Assembly (NCBI GenBank): GCA_965153355.1
Contig: OZ231126.1
Coordinates: 108,872,001 to 108,936,000 of the forward strand
DNA length: 64,000 nucleotides
Origin: Flaccisagitta enflata
Taxonomy: Eukaryota > Chaetognatha > Sagittoidea > Aphragmophora
Direction of reading: 5' to 3'
The stretch's first letter is position 1. Each line of letters starts with the position of its first letter. The notes under the pieces were generated by a model. That model saw only the letters and a list, made by a program, of their open reading frames with translations. It ran no database searches and was not told where the DNA came from. Of this stretch, positions 1 through 11,101 are shown piece after piece. The position numbers and the translations under genes were made by a program.

Positions 1-1525
1 TGTGACATACATTGGAGAAAACTTTTTGGTGAGACATACATTGGAGAATTCCGGGCTGTGTGACATACATTGGAGAAAACTGGGTGGTGTGACATACAAC
101 GGAGAAAACTGGGTGGTGTGACTTACTTCGGAGAAAACTGGGTGGTGCGACATACATAGAAGAATTCTGGGCTGTGTGACATATATCGGAGAAAACTGGA
201 TAGTGTGACATACATAGAAGAATTCTGGGCTGTGTGACATACATTGGAGAAAACTGGGTGTTGTGACATACATCGGAGAATTCTGGGCTGTGTGACATAT
301 ATTGGAGAAAACAGGGTGATGTGGCATTCATCGGAGAATTCCAAGCTGTGTGACATACATCGGAGAAAGCTGGGTGGTGTGACATACATTGGAGAAAACT
401 GGGTGGTGTGACATACATTGGAAAATTCCGGGCTGTGTGACATACATTGGAGAAAACAGGGTGGTGTGGCATTCATCGGAGAATTCTGACTGTGTGACAT
501 ACATCGAGAAAAGCCATGGTGTGTAATTGGAGATCCTGTGTGACATACCGGAGAATTCTGGGCTGGGTGAATACATGTTTGAGAAAAAAAATGGGTGGTA
601 TGACCTCCATCGGGGGGTTTGTGTGACATACTTTGGAGAATTCTTGGCTGTGTGACATACATCGGAAAAAACTGGGTGTTGTGACATACACTGGAGAATT
701 CCAGTCTGTGTGACATACATCGAAGAAAACTGGGTGGTGTGACATACATCAGAGAATTCTGGGCTGTGTGATATACATCGGAGAAAACTGGGTGGCGTGA
801 CATACATCAAAACTGACATACATACATCATTATTGTGGGCTGTGTGACATTGTTGAAAAATTAGGCTGAGTGAAATACATCAGAGAATTCTGGGCTGTTG
901 TGAAATACATTGGGGAACCAACTTTTTGGTGTGACATACATTCTGTTTTCCGGCAGTGTGACATTGGAAAAAACTGGGTGGTGTGACATCCAACGGCGAA
1001 TTCTGGGCTGTGTGACATACTTCGGAAAAAACTGGGTGATGCGACATACATCGGGGAATTCTGGGCTGTGTGACATACATTGGAAAAAACTGGGTGGTGT
1101 GACATACATCGGAACATTCTGGGCTGTGTGACATACATCGGAGAAAACTGGGTGGTGTGACATACATCGGAGAATTCTGGGCTGTGTGACATACATCGGA
1201 AAAAATTGGGTGATGTGACATACATCCGGGAATTCTGGGCTGTATGACATACATCGGAGAAAACTGGGTGGTGTGACATACTTTGGAGCATTCTGGGCTG
1301 TGTAACATACATCAGAGAAAACTGGGTGGCGTGACATACATTGGAGAATTCCGGGCTGTGTGACATACATCCGAGAAAACTGCGTGGTGTGACATACATT
1401 GGAGAATTCTGGGCTGTGTGACATACATTGGAGAAAACCGGGTGGTGAGACATACATCGGAGAATTCTGGGCTGTGTGACATACATTGGAGAAAACTGGG
1501 TAGTGTGACATAAAACTGTAGTGTG
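1..1525. repeat. 58-bp dimeric satellite, left array
   Basis: The array is built from two alternating 29-bp half-units that share TGTGACATACATCGGAGAA and then end in either AACTGGGTGG or TTCTGGGCTG. The second type carries an EcoRI-like GAATTC. Copies diverge by point changes and small indels, and the array degenerates around 490-620 and 800-960. The minus strand is nearly free of stops in all three frames, which creates long Met/Ser/His/Pro-rich frames up to about 230 codons; I treat these as by-products. It ends against the RT fragment in two shortened units reading GTGTGACATAAAACT. Confidence 0.95.
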
Positions 1526-1540
1526 ACATAAAACTTAAAT

Positions 1541-2359
1541 ATGCAACATATGGAAACATATGATTTTTCTACCCTTTATACAGCACTTCCACATCCAGAG
1601 ATTATTAGAAACTTTTCTAAAATTTTCCAAAAGGTCTATAGCAGAGAAAATAAAATTTTCATAAATGTTAATATGCAAAGAGCCTATTTTAGTACAACTG
1701 CAGGAAAAAATTGCTGTTCTTTCCGGGTTACAGATATGCAAGACATTCTTGAATTTATTCTAGATAACATATATATCAAATATGGAAGGAAGATTTACAA
1801 ACAGGTTGTAGGCATCCCTATTGGTTTGGACTCAGGTCAAGACATAGCAAATTTTTTATTATATAGCTATGAGGCAGACTATGTAGAAAAAACTTCAAAG
1901 CAAAATATGGTTCTGGCTAGAAAATTTACCTTATGCTCCAGATATATAGATGACCTTTTTGTAGGCAATTTTCCAGATTTTAAGGAGCATATTTATAAAA
2001 TATACCCAAGAGAACTAGAAATTAAGCCAGAATCTGATAATTCAAAGGAGGTTTCTTATCTTGATCTGAGGATTAAATCTGAGAATGGTTTGTTAAATTT
2101 TTCTATCTATGACAAGAGGGATGACTTCAGTTTTGAAATAGTAAATTTTCCTTTCATGGATAGCTGTATTCCAAAAAAGTCAGCATTAGGAGTTTTTTAT
2201 AGTCAAATGATTAGATTTGCTCAAATTAATTCTAGCTATCATGGCTTTAAGGATAAGTGTAAAAACTTAACTGAGAGGCTACTGAGGCAAGGTTACAAAA
2301 CGGCAGATCTAAGAAGGCTTAGTTTGCGATTTTTTAAGGAGAGGAATAATATCTTATAA
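1541..2359 (+). CDS. Reverse transcriptase fragment, Penelope-like or related
   Basis: The 272-residue frame begins inside an RT palm. It shows motif A as YDFSTLYTALPH (about residues 7-18), a motif B-like GIPIGLDSGQDIANF (about 91-105) and motif C as RYIDDLFVG (about 135-143), then a basic thumb-like C-terminus. DFSTLYT and YIDD are usual for Penelope-type and related RTs, which copy RNA into DNA during transposition. No GIY-YIG nuclease is seen downstream before the satellite resumes, and RT motifs upstream of A are missing, so this is a 5'-truncated, probably dead copy. The ATG is simply the first in the remaining frame. Assignment to Penelope rather than another uncommon RT class is not settled. 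Confidence 0.7.
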   Translation: MQHMETYDFSTLYTALPHPEIIRNFSKIFQKVYSRENKIFINVNMQRAYFSTTAGKNCCSFRVTDMQDILEFILDNIYIKYGRKIYKQVVGIPIGLDSGQDIANFLLYSYEADYVEKTSKQNMVLARKFTLCSRYIDDLFVGNFPDFKEHIYKIYPRELEIKPESDNSKEVSYLDLRIKSENGLLNFSIYDKRDDFSFEIVNFPFMDSCIPKKSALGVFYSQMIRFAQINSSYHGFKDKCKNLTERLLRQGYKTADLRRLSLRFFKERNNIL

Positions 2360-3235
2360 AGATATAATATAAACAGTGCTAATATTCTAATCAAAGATAT
2401 ATTACCATAATAAGTCTTGGAAGATTATCACTGGTTATTGTTGAGTGAGTGGGTCAATTGGCTTCTCCTCAATAATTTTCGACTTGTGATAGTCTTTCAA
2501 ATCTAATCTCAATAGTAACTAATATCAATTCTAATATATTATATATCCAATGGAGGCACCTTTTGGTGGACGCGCCTGCACCTGAGTATTGGATTTAAAG
2601 GGTCGAAACTCAATCTAGGGTGTAGGTATCCAACTGATGACCAGAAATTGGATATGTTAAAATATTCTAAGGAGAACTAAATTCTTTTCTAAATATGGCA
2701 AAGTACTTTATACCCCTTCATGGTGACCTATCATCCCATGATATATCTTCTTGAAGATGAATTCCTATTCCTCCAATCATTAAGATTTCCCTTTAACACA
2801 AAATAGTATAAATTGTCCATATTCCCACCCCCATAGTTTAATTGAAAGGAGGGGTAACAGCTAGGGAGTCGGATCCCCATAGCTCCTTCTTTTCAATTAG
2901 ATTTAACTGCTGAATTGACTATCCCTGTCAATGCCAGAAGTCAGCATTAACATTTATACCCTAACCTAATAGCTATAATGAAAAATCATAATTGTTTGAG
3001 AGATAAGACAAAAGTCTTGTTTTCTGCATAAAAATTACTTATCCAAAGGTTTTGAATTTCAGTAACCACTAAATTTAGGTCGTACCTAAAATTGGATATG
3101 TAAGTATATGAGTGGAAGCATATACTATACAGAAATGAGTAGCTTTTGAATGTTTTATTTTACTTTTATATGTTAAGTTTATTTCTCAAAAACGTTTTCC
3201 TAAAGTTTTTTGTAAGATACATTTTGTTGCACATT
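2360..3235. other. Non-coding tail of the RT insertion
   Basis: AT-rich DNA without a supportable gene. It contains short direct repeats of ATTGGATAT and a CTGATGA..GAAA string near 2633, which I checked as a possible hammerhead ribozyme core and rejected. Confidence 0.5.
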
Positions 3236-3925
3236 TCATACATCAGAGAATTCTGGGCTGTGTGACATACATCCAAGAAAACTGGGTGATGTGACATACA
3301 CTGGAGAATTCTAGGCTGTATGACATACATCGGAGAAAACTGGGTGGTGTGACATACATCGGGGAATTCTGGGCTGTGTGACATACATCGGAGAAAACTG
3401 GGTGGCGTGACATACATCAGAGAATTCTGGGCTGTGTGACATACATCGGAAAAAACTGGATGGTGTGACATCCATTGGAGAATTCTGGACTGTGTGACAT
3501 ACATCGGAGAAAACTGGGTGGTTTGACATACATCGGAGAATTCTGGGCTGTGTGACATACATCCAAGAAAACTGGGTGATGTGACATACACTGGAGAATT
3601 CTGGGCTGTATGACATACATCGGAGAAAACTGGGTGGTGTGACGTACATCGGAGAATTCTGGGCTGTGTGACATACATGGGAGAAAACTGGGCGGCATGA
3701 CATACATGGGAGAATTCTGGGCTGAGTGACATACATCGGAGAAAACTGGGTGGCGTGACATACATTGGAGAATTCTGGGCTGTGTGACATACATCGGAAA
3801 AAACTGGGTGGTGTGACATACATTGGAGAATTCTGGACTGTGTGACATATATTGGAGAAAACTGGGTGGTGTGACATACATTGGAGAATTCTGGGCTGTG
3901 TGATGTATATTGGAAAATCATGGGT
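3236..3925. repeat. 58-bp dimeric satellite, right array
   Basis: Same alternating 29-bp half-units as 1-1525, in the same orientation and more regular. It ends abruptly at a short GGGACAGACGGACG stretch (about 3937-3962) that leads directly into the truncated BEL/Pao frame. The 367-codon minus-strand frame crossing this array runs from BEL/Pao antisense into satellite and is not a gene. Confidence 0.95.
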
Positions 3926-3975
3926 TGTGTGACATACGGGACAGACGGACGTACGGACGGAAAATCGTGTCCTAA

Positions 3976-5913
3976 TTTGGTGTTCCACTGTCGTGGAACA
4001 CAATCTTCGACGAAGCAAAAGTCTACGGCCCCTTCATCAACAACCGTCTCTCCAAAATTCACGCCGTCACATCCCCGGAAGACTGGAGATATGTCGAAGG
4101 CCCAAGGAACCCCGCCGACCACTGCTCCAGAGGCATTCGCCCCGAAGAAGAAGAAAAATGGCTCACCTTTCATCGCGGGCCTGATTTCCTCTACAAAGGT
4201 GAAGAAGAATGGCCAATAACAACCATCCCAAGACACAAAAAACCAGCAACCATGATCTTCGCCACACACGTCATCCCCACTCCCACAGAAGAGCCTCTGG
4301 AAGGATGCGGATTCGCCAAACTGGTCGTCGACATTGACGGCTGGTACCGGAAAGTGATGAGAGTGGCATCTCTAAAAAAGATCATCGCTTTCTGGAGGAA
4401 ATATCGGCGACAAAATCATCAATCAACAAACCAATGGACAGCCACCTCCACTGGTAACCTCCGCATCACCATCGCCAAAAACAGACAGAGACAATCCTTG
4501 GATCTGTCCATCTCCATCTCAGAGTTCCGCAGCGCAGAAAATAACATCTTCAGCGCCACCCAAAAAATTGCCTTCGCAAAAGAATGGAGAAATCTTCACT
4601 CCCAGGAGATATACCACCCTAACACAGCAAAGGAGATGACAATGAAAAATTCCCCCCTCATCACACACAATCCATTTCTCGACGAGTTTGGCATCATTCG
4701 CGTCGGAAGCCGCCTCGTCAATTCAAACATCAAAGACGAAGCAAAATTTCCCATCATCCTTCCACGCAAAGACGAAAACATCAGAGCGTACATCCGGTTC
4801 ATTCACGATTACGAGCTCCACGCCGGCGCCAAACATATCCTCAACTCGTCCAGACAGAGGGTATGGATCATCCACGGCCTCCAAGAAGTCACCAGCGTCA
4901 TCAGGAAATGCGTGTCGTGCCAAAAAGCCTTTAAAAAGCCCATGACGCAAAAAATGGCTACTCTTCCCTCCTTCCGTGTCACTCCTCTTCCCCCGTACGA
5001 ATGGACGGGACTTGACCTTTTCGGCCCCGTCGGCGTCAAGATTAATAAACGCGCATCATGGAAAGTGTGGGTCGTCGTGTTTACATGTATGTCGACGCGC
5101 TCGGTTCACGCAGAAATCGTCATGAAACAAGACGCCAGCTCCCTCATCCTAGCGATATGCAGATTCGTCGCCCGCAACCCCAACGCCCGCCATTTTGTCT
5201 CTGATCGCGGCTCTAACATGACTTCAGCGGATAAAATCCTCAAGCAACAGCTCGTCGACTATAATGAATCCGCAACGACACAACTCAAAAAGAAAGGAAT
5301 CCAATGGGACTTCATTCCCGCCGCCACACCCCATTACGGCGGCGTCTGGGAGCGTGTCGTCGGCCTCTTTAAAAAGCACATCAAAGCGCTAGCCATTGGC
5401 GAATCCATTCATTACGACGTCTTCCAAACCGCCATCGTCGAGATTGAATCCGCGATAAACCGCCGCCCCCTGACCGCCATCCCCGCCGAATCCAACAGCT
5501 GCGAAGCCATCACGCCGCTGTCCATCCTCAACCCCACCGCCCGATCTCACTCTGACGTCGTTGTCATCCCCAACTCATCGTCAACAGAGGTGGATCGCCT
5601 CAAGTCGGCATGGACGAACGCCCAATCCCTCGTGAATCGATTCTGGAACGCGTGGAAAAGAGACTATCTGTCGCTATTGCACGGACGTGAAAAATGGCAA
5701 AGATCATCCAAAAACTTGGAGATAGATGATCTCGTGTTGCTCGTGGACGACAAAGTATCACGTGGACATTGGAAATTGGGTCGCGTGGTGAAAGTGGAAA
5801 TGGACGATGGTCATGTCAGAAAGGCATACCTGAGAACAGCGGATAAAAAAGTGGTTCTTCGCGACAGGACCAAACTTGTGCACCTGGAATTGGACCAAGA
5901 AGATAACGATTAA
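3976..5913 (+). CDS. BEL/Pao-type LTR retrotransposon Pol, 3' half (RNase H end and integrase)
   Basis: The frame is open from 3976 (in-frame stop TAA at 3973) to 5913, well upstream of its first ATG at 4252. It begins with the end of the RNase H region, including the Pao-typical YVEGPRNPADHCSRG (about 4089-4133). The integrase follows: an H2C2 zinc motif (HDYELHAGAKH ... CVSCQKA, about 4804-4930), a catalytic core with GLDLFGPV (about 5008), SDRGSN (about 5200) and PHYGGVWERVVG (about 5332) supplying the D, D and E residues, and a basic C-terminal domain with WKLGRVV of the DUF5641 type. Protease, RT and gag are absent, so the element is cut on the 5' side at the satellite junction. Base composition is rich in C and Cs at third positions, unlike the flanks. 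The integrase would insert element cDNA; the copy itself cannot be autonomous. Confidence 0.9.
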   Translation, partial: FGVPLSWNTIFDEAKVYGPFINNRLSKIHAVTSPEDWRYVEGPRNPADHCSRGIRPEEEEKWLTFHRGPDFLYKGEEEWPITTIPRHKKPATMIFATHVIPTPTEEPLEGCGFAKLVVDIDGWYRKVMRVASLKKIIAFWRKYRRQNHQSTNQWTATSTGNLRITIAKNRQRQSLDLSISISEFRSAENNIFSATQKIAFAKEWRNLHSQEIYHPNTAKEMTMKNSPLITHNPFLDEFGIIRVGSRLVNSNIKDEAKFPIILPRKDENIRAYIRFIHDYELHAGAKHILNSSRQRVWIIHGLQEVTSVIRKCVSCQKAFKKPMTQKMATLPSFRVTPLPPYEWTGLDLFGPVGVKINKRASWKVWVVVFTCMSTRSVHAEIVMKQDASSLILAICRFVARNPNARHFVSDRGSNMTSADKILKQQLVDYNESATTQLKKKGIQWDFIPAATPHYGGVWERVVGLFKKHIKALAIGESIHYDVFQTAIVEIESAINRRPLTAIPAESNSCEAITPLSILNPTARSHSDVVVIPNSSSTEVDRLKSAWTNAQSLVNRFWNAWKRDYLSLLHGREKWQRSSKNLEIDDLVLLVDDKVSRGHWKLGRVVKVEMDDGHVRKAYLRTADKKVVLRDRTKLVHLELDQEDND

Positions 5914-6193
5914 CCCTATTTATAATAGTTATGTCTATGGGCCTCGACTCTTTACTACTTCTAAGGAAAAAGGGCACATAATATTATGCATATCTTATTT
6001 TCTCGCATCGCCTCTTAAATACTCTGTTACCCTCTCAATTTCTCTTACTCTCTCTCCTCCTCGATCGTTATCATGCATCGCCCGTCATTTTTTTGGCTAA
6101 TATCCATTTTCATACACATCAAATCAATTTGTCTGTCTGTTATCATACCATAACCTTGATCCACTCTTCAGATTTACCAGATACTAAAAGAAA

Positions 6194-8676
6194 ATGGCAG
6201 AAAAAATGCAAGTTGACGCTGATGTAGCCGCTCCGGAAATGGACATTGGACAACCTGTGTCCCACTCCGGCGCCGGCGCATCCTCCTCTTCATCCTCTCC
6301 TCATACTACCGCCGTCACCTCCTCATCACCCCGTCCTCAACAATCTCACCCCGCATGCACACCCACACTCAACTCCTCCGCCATCCTCCACTCTGACGCC
6401 GCCGCCGACGAATTGGACTACGACGACACCGACGACACCTCCCATCATCCTCCCGGGGCGGAATGTGAAGCCACCTTCGCCTCCGCCTCCGCTTCCCTCC
6501 TCGACGATCCTCTTCCCACGCTTCCCTTCGCTTGTCAGTGCGTTCCTGACGACCTCCTCCAAGACGCCTCCCCCGACAACGACCCCAACACTCCATACCC
6601 AAGAGACATTCACAAGCACATCTTCCAAACATCCAAAGAAACCCCATACTGGATCAGCCCCGCCAAACACATCATCCACGAGCACAAAACCGTCCATCCT
6701 CCCCGTCCCGCGTACGTCTCCTTCTCCACATCCGTCCAAGCACAATTCAACCCCAAAGAAACATTAGAATACATCCTTAGACAACAAAAATTAGCCGAAA
6801 TAGAAGAAAAGATTAAAGCCCAGGAGAAAGAACAGGGCAACAGCGGCACTTTTGGACCACCTGGAGTCGCCTCTGCCGCCCTGCCTTCCTCCTCAACATC
6901 TCCGTCCATCCACCTCCTCCTCCTCCTCCTCCTCCTCCAGCAGCGCCTCCTCTCTTTCCCGACGATGGTCTCCGCCTCCCAAACCCATCGCCATACCACA
7001 ACTCCATTCTCATCCCCAAATCCATCAAATTGGACAACAACGGACACATCTCCCTCGCAAGCACCATCCCCATCCTCCCTCCCGTGCCTCAAACCGAAGA
7101 CCCGGCCGTGATAGAAGCGGACATGAAGTCCTTCTACGCGATCATGAAACGCCAACGCACATTCCTCAAAGAAAAACATGAACAATGGTCAAAAACGGGT
7201 AAACTCGACCTTGCCCAACAAAAATTCCTCGCAGCCGGCCAAGCCCACGTTGACCTGTGGTTTGATATTTCCAAAGACGTCTTCCGCGAGCGGTTTAAGA
7301 TCTCCCTCGCCGCGGGAATACCCAACCCATCCCTCCCTCCTCTCGAAGAAACTCGCTCCTTTTATGGGGAATATCTCGCATCCATCAATGCAGATAACTC
7401 CATATATGAGATCTTCGACCCCATCATGCCGCCAACTGCATCCACAACTCCTCCTCTTCCTCCACCGCCCATCCAACCTCCTCCTCCGCCTTCGACCCTA
7501 CCTCCTCCTCCACCTCCATCCCAACATCCTCCTCCGGCACCCACCCAACATCCTCCTCCTCCTCAGCAAACACCCCCGGCCAAAACAACTCCCATCCGAC
7601 ATCCTCCTCCTCCTCAGCAAACGCCATCGGCAAAACCATCCTCTATCAAACCTCCTCCTCCTCCTCCTGCATGCACAACCCAAACACCTTCCACCCGCCA
7701 ACCTCCTCCAGCCAAGTCGTCTCCCCGTACCCCTCTTCTTCCTCTACCGCCCAAAGAGACCCGCTACTCCTCCGCCAAATCCCACCAACAGATCGAGAAG
7801 CCTCGCCCCACGCCACTCATGACGCAATCATCTCAACAAAAACGGCCCAGAAGCCCCATCCGCCCTCCACCCGATCCGCCAGCCTCCTCATCATCATCAT
7901 CATTCCGACCTCCTCCTCCTCCTCCTTCAACCCGCCAACGCCCTCCTCCTCTCATGTCAACTCCCATCGCCAAAGATTCATTCAACACCTCATCCCGCCA
8001 CCGTTCATCCTCCTCATCCTCTAAACGTCAATCTCCCCCTCCATCATCATCAACAACCCGTCGTCAATCTCCTCCTCCATCATCATCAACATCCCGGCGT
8101 CATTCACCGTCACCATCATCATCTTCAGCCTCAAGACATCCAACCCACCAGTCATCATCAGCATCACCTATTCTTCCCCGCTCCTCATCCTCATCCTCCT
8201 CCCGTCCTCCTCCTTCTTCCTCCCCGCGCGAGCCGGCGGGCCATTGTCCACGACAAGGGTCCACTTCCGGTTCGACTGCGGAGAGGCAGGGGACAGACGA
8301 GGTCCTCAGACGCCTCGCAAAACTGGAGTTGGAAAATTTCGAACTGAAGAAGACTGTGACCAACCAACGGAAAGACATTAACAATTTGAAACAACCACCA
8401 CAACAACGCACCCCGTCCTCATCCTCTCACTCCTCCTCCCGCGACAAAGACACGACCTCCGACCGACAAGACTACCGCAACGCCCCAACGGAAGCCAAGA
8501 CCTCCTCCCACAGACACATCATCTACAAGGACGACCCCCGCCCCGCGTCATGGGAAGAAGAGACGCGTCACGTGACCCCCGCCGACGACGACGAGACGTG
8601 GAGTCTCGACCCCCCGCCGAAAAGAGCGGCGCATCGTGGAGGCGCCAGCGGCTCCGGAAGAAAAAGTCGCCCGTAA
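6194..8676 (+). CDS. Pro/Ser-rich protein in the BEL/Pao element, broken by a frameshift
   Basis: Two frames belong together. The first (6194-about 6940) starts MAEKMQVDADVAAPEM and is acidic and Ser/Thr-rich. The second (about 6930-8676) follows in another frame after a (CTC)n/(CCT)n tract, where one slippage-type indel would join them; the junction protein is not written out. The second part has a compact segment at about 7110-7400 (ADMKSFYAIMKRQRTFLKEK, then helix-like residues), then long PPPP and SSSS runs, and a short coiled-coil-like stretch near 8316-8385 (LAKLELENFELKKTV). It lies 280 bp after the integrase with the same C-rich codon use, which suggests an accessory or displaced Gag-like product of the same element. 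I do not recognise the family. Confidence 0.5.
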
Positions 8677-9383
8677 CATCAATCACGACGCATACACATC
8701 CGGGTGAGTTGTACCATGACAACTTACTCACAAACTGACACTCGCACAAGAAACTACAGGTTGGGGGCGGGGACTTAGACGATACCACTTGGTCTTTTTG
8801 CTCTTAATTCTGTTGTTTCGCCACACACCACACTCACATTAAAACCCACCCTCATGACTCATCTCCCCTTATTCTGGATACCGCTAATTCCCTTCCATCC
8901 CACTTACCGAGGTGCGCGGGCGTAAGCCCAGTCCGGAGTCGCCATCAACCTGGTCTGCGGTGAAAAGCCCCGTCCTCCTCCCCATCCTCATCGTCACCAT
9001 CATCCGCGTCATCCTCCCATCCTCCCGCCCGTGCCATCCGCCCCGTGGAACTTTATGTTAAGACCTCGTGGAACGATGCTCGCCTCCTCCTCCTCCTCCA
9101 TCATCCTCGCGCCATCCGCCCCGTGGAACTTTACGAAAGACCTCGTGGAACGATGGTCGCAATCTCCTCCTCCTCCTCATCCCAGCCTTACCATTCAGAC
9201 TCTTGCGTTTTCCTTCTGTATATAATCTATGCTTTTGTATTCGTTCTGCCGCATTTATTAACATGTTTTTTCATTTCTCAGAGACTTAGACATGCCGACA
9301 CAAAAAAACAAAACAAATTCAATTGTGTCAAGTCTGTAGAAGAGAAGAAAAAAGAATACGCAGTGAGCTGCTTACAGAAGGTT
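8677..9383. other. C-rich non-coding tail with a 78-bp duplication
   Basis: No gene is seen. At 9033 and again at 9111 the sequence GCCATCCGCCCCGTGGAACT opens two copies of a 78-bp unit containing CCTCGTGGAACGATG. This could be the 3' untranslated or LTR part of the BEL/Pao copy, but no partner LTR is available because the 5' half is missing. Confidence 0.45.
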
Positions 9384-9450
9384 TTTAGTCACGGACACGC
9401 GACTTTACACCTTGCTGTGTCGGTCGGCCCTGTTAGATTCACTGATGTTC
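9384..9450 (+). repeat. Family G repeat, 5' end fragment
   Basis: Reads TTTTAGTCACGGACACGCGAC then TTTACACC and a short GTCGGTCGG run, the standard left end of the G family, and then breaks off into unrelated sequence. Confidence 0.6.
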
Positions 9451-9585
9451 AATTACATGTTCACAATGATGCAAAGTCACTGGATTTGATTGGAAACTTT
9501 TTAAGCTTGAAAAAAGGTCATACCAAAAAAAGTCGCCAAAGGATTGGTTGAAAATGAGGAAATGCGTCTTGAGGTAAACCAGAGC

Positions 9586-9701
9586 ATACCCGAGCAATAC
9601 CCGAGCAATACCCGAGCAATACCCAAGCAATACTTCTTGGGTATTTCTCGGGTATTGCTCGGATATTGCTTGGGTATTGCTAGGGTATTGCTAGGGTATT
9701 A
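9586..9701. repeat. Palindromic array of an 11-bp repeat
   Basis: About four ACCCGAGCAAT units are followed, after a short CTTCTT centre, by about seven units of the reverse complement ATTGCTCGGGT with G/A and A/G variants. The two halves can pair to form one long hairpin. Confidence 0.85.
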
Positions 9702-9827
9702 ATCACCTCAGATTACGTGGTGTTTAGCCCCTATCTCTAATCCAGTATTATTTCATTCCCAACTACGCAATCAATACCACATTCAAATAAAACCACAAGT
9801 CCTTTAGAAATATGAGGGATATAACTA

Positions 9828-10742
9828 GTCATCCAAGGATCGCACATGGTCAGCGGTACCCGATGCCCTGCTTGGAGTGATCAGCTGAAAGAGTGAGGTG
9901 AGAGCAGGGCAGCGGCCCCAAAGGGCCGATGTCCTGTAGGACACAGGGGTGAATTTCCAGACGTCCTGAGGGGCCACATTTGAAGGCATTTGATTCCTTG
10001 GAGCAGGGGGTTAAAGGGGCTGATTTTGGGCCTGAGAGCTCATTTTGGATCTCAGAGGGTCGATTTCTGATTTGAAAGGGTTAATTTTTGATCTGAGAGG
10101 GCTGATCAGGGGCCTGAGAGGGCTAATTTGAGGTGTGAGAGGGCTGATTTGGGGCCCAAGAGGGCTGATTTGAGGCCTGAGAGGGCTTATTTGAGGTCCA
10201 AGAGGGGTCTGAGTGGCCTCGGGGGGGGGGACGTACGGACGGACGGACGTACAGACGTATGTCCCCCCCTCCCCCAAGCCTCAAATAAAGCCTCTCAGAC
10301 CCCAAATCAGGCCTTTCAGACCCCAAATCAGACCTTACTGACCCCAAATCAGGCTTCTCAGACCTCCAATCAGGCCTCCCAGACCCCAAATCAGGCCTCT
10401 CAGACCCCAAATCAGGCCTCCCAGACCCCAGATCAGGCTTTTCAGACCCCAAATTAGACCCCTCAGACCCAAATCAGGACTTTCAGACCCCAAATCAAGC
10501 CTCTCAGACCCCAAATCAAGCCTCTCAGACCCCAAACCAAGCCTCTCACACCCTAAATCAGACCTTTCAGAGCCAAAATCAGGCCTCTCGGCCCTCCAAA
10601 CCAGCTTCTCAAACAGGAGAAAATTGTCCTATGTGGAATCATGGGGCATCGGCCCCTCCAGGGCCGCTGCCCCTCTCATAATCTCATTATCACATACACT
10701 GAACTTAGGGGCATCGGGTACCGCTGACCATGTAACGCTTTT
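9828..10742. repeat. Family A composite foldback repeat, copy 1
   Basis: The left end contains GGTCAGCGGTACCCGATGCC and a GGGCAGCGGCCCCAAAGGGCC block; the right end is the inverted GGGCATCGGGTACCGCTGAC followed by AACGCTTTTGCGACTATT. Between them are about 20-bp units TTTGGGGCCTGAGAGGGCTGA before a GGACGTACGGACGGACG centre, then the reverse-complement units CAGACCCCAAATCAGGCCTC. The whole copy is an imperfect giant palindrome. Confidence 0.85.
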
Positions 10743-10993
10743 GCGACTATTTTCCTTCTTTCTTTTTTTCCTTCTTTCTTTTTTTCCTTCTTTCTTTTTT
10801 TTCTTTCTTTTATTCTTTCTTTCTTTTTTTCCTTCTTTCTTTCTTTCTTTTTTTTTTTCTATCTTTCTTTTTTTTTTCTTTCTTTCTTTTCTTCTTTCTT
10901 TCTTTTTTTCTTTCTTTTTTTCTTTTTTTCTTTCTTTCTTTTTTTTCTTTCTTTCTTTCTTTTTTTCTTTCTTTCTTTTTTTCTTTCTTTTTT

Positions 10994-11049
<56 letters not shown>

Positions 11050-11069
11050 TTTTTCTTTCTTTCTTTATT

Positions 11070-11101
<32 letters not shown>

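Larger units (their letters stand above)
1526..3235 (+). mobile_element. Retroelement fragment inserted in the 58-bp satellite
   Basis: AT-rich, non-satellite DNA sits between two blocks of the same satellite. It holds one RT frame (1541-2359) and about 880 bp of non-coding sequence. No terminal repeats or target duplication are obvious at the two satellite junctions. Sequence like ATTGGATATGT recurs near 2649 and 3094, possibly a remnant of an internal or terminal repeat. Insertion into satellite is read directly; the element class is inferred from the RT. Confidence 0.6.

Noticed and set aside
123-1559. Several long minus-strand frames (Met/Ser/His/Pro-rich)
   Set aside because: They are translations of the 58-bp satellite in rotating frames and have no non-repeat part.
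2628-2652. CTGATGA...GAAA string resembling a hammerhead ribozyme core in the RT insertion
   Set aside because: Only three bases separate the two core motifs, leaving no room for stem II, and no pairing stems I and III are evident.
3166-4269. 367-codon minus-strand frame
   Set aside because: It joins BEL/Pao antisense sequence to satellite; neither part is coding on this strand.
7189-8411. Minus-strand frames opposite the Pro/Ser-rich gene
   Set aside because: Antisense shadows of CCT/TCC repeats giving poly-Gly, Glu and Arg.
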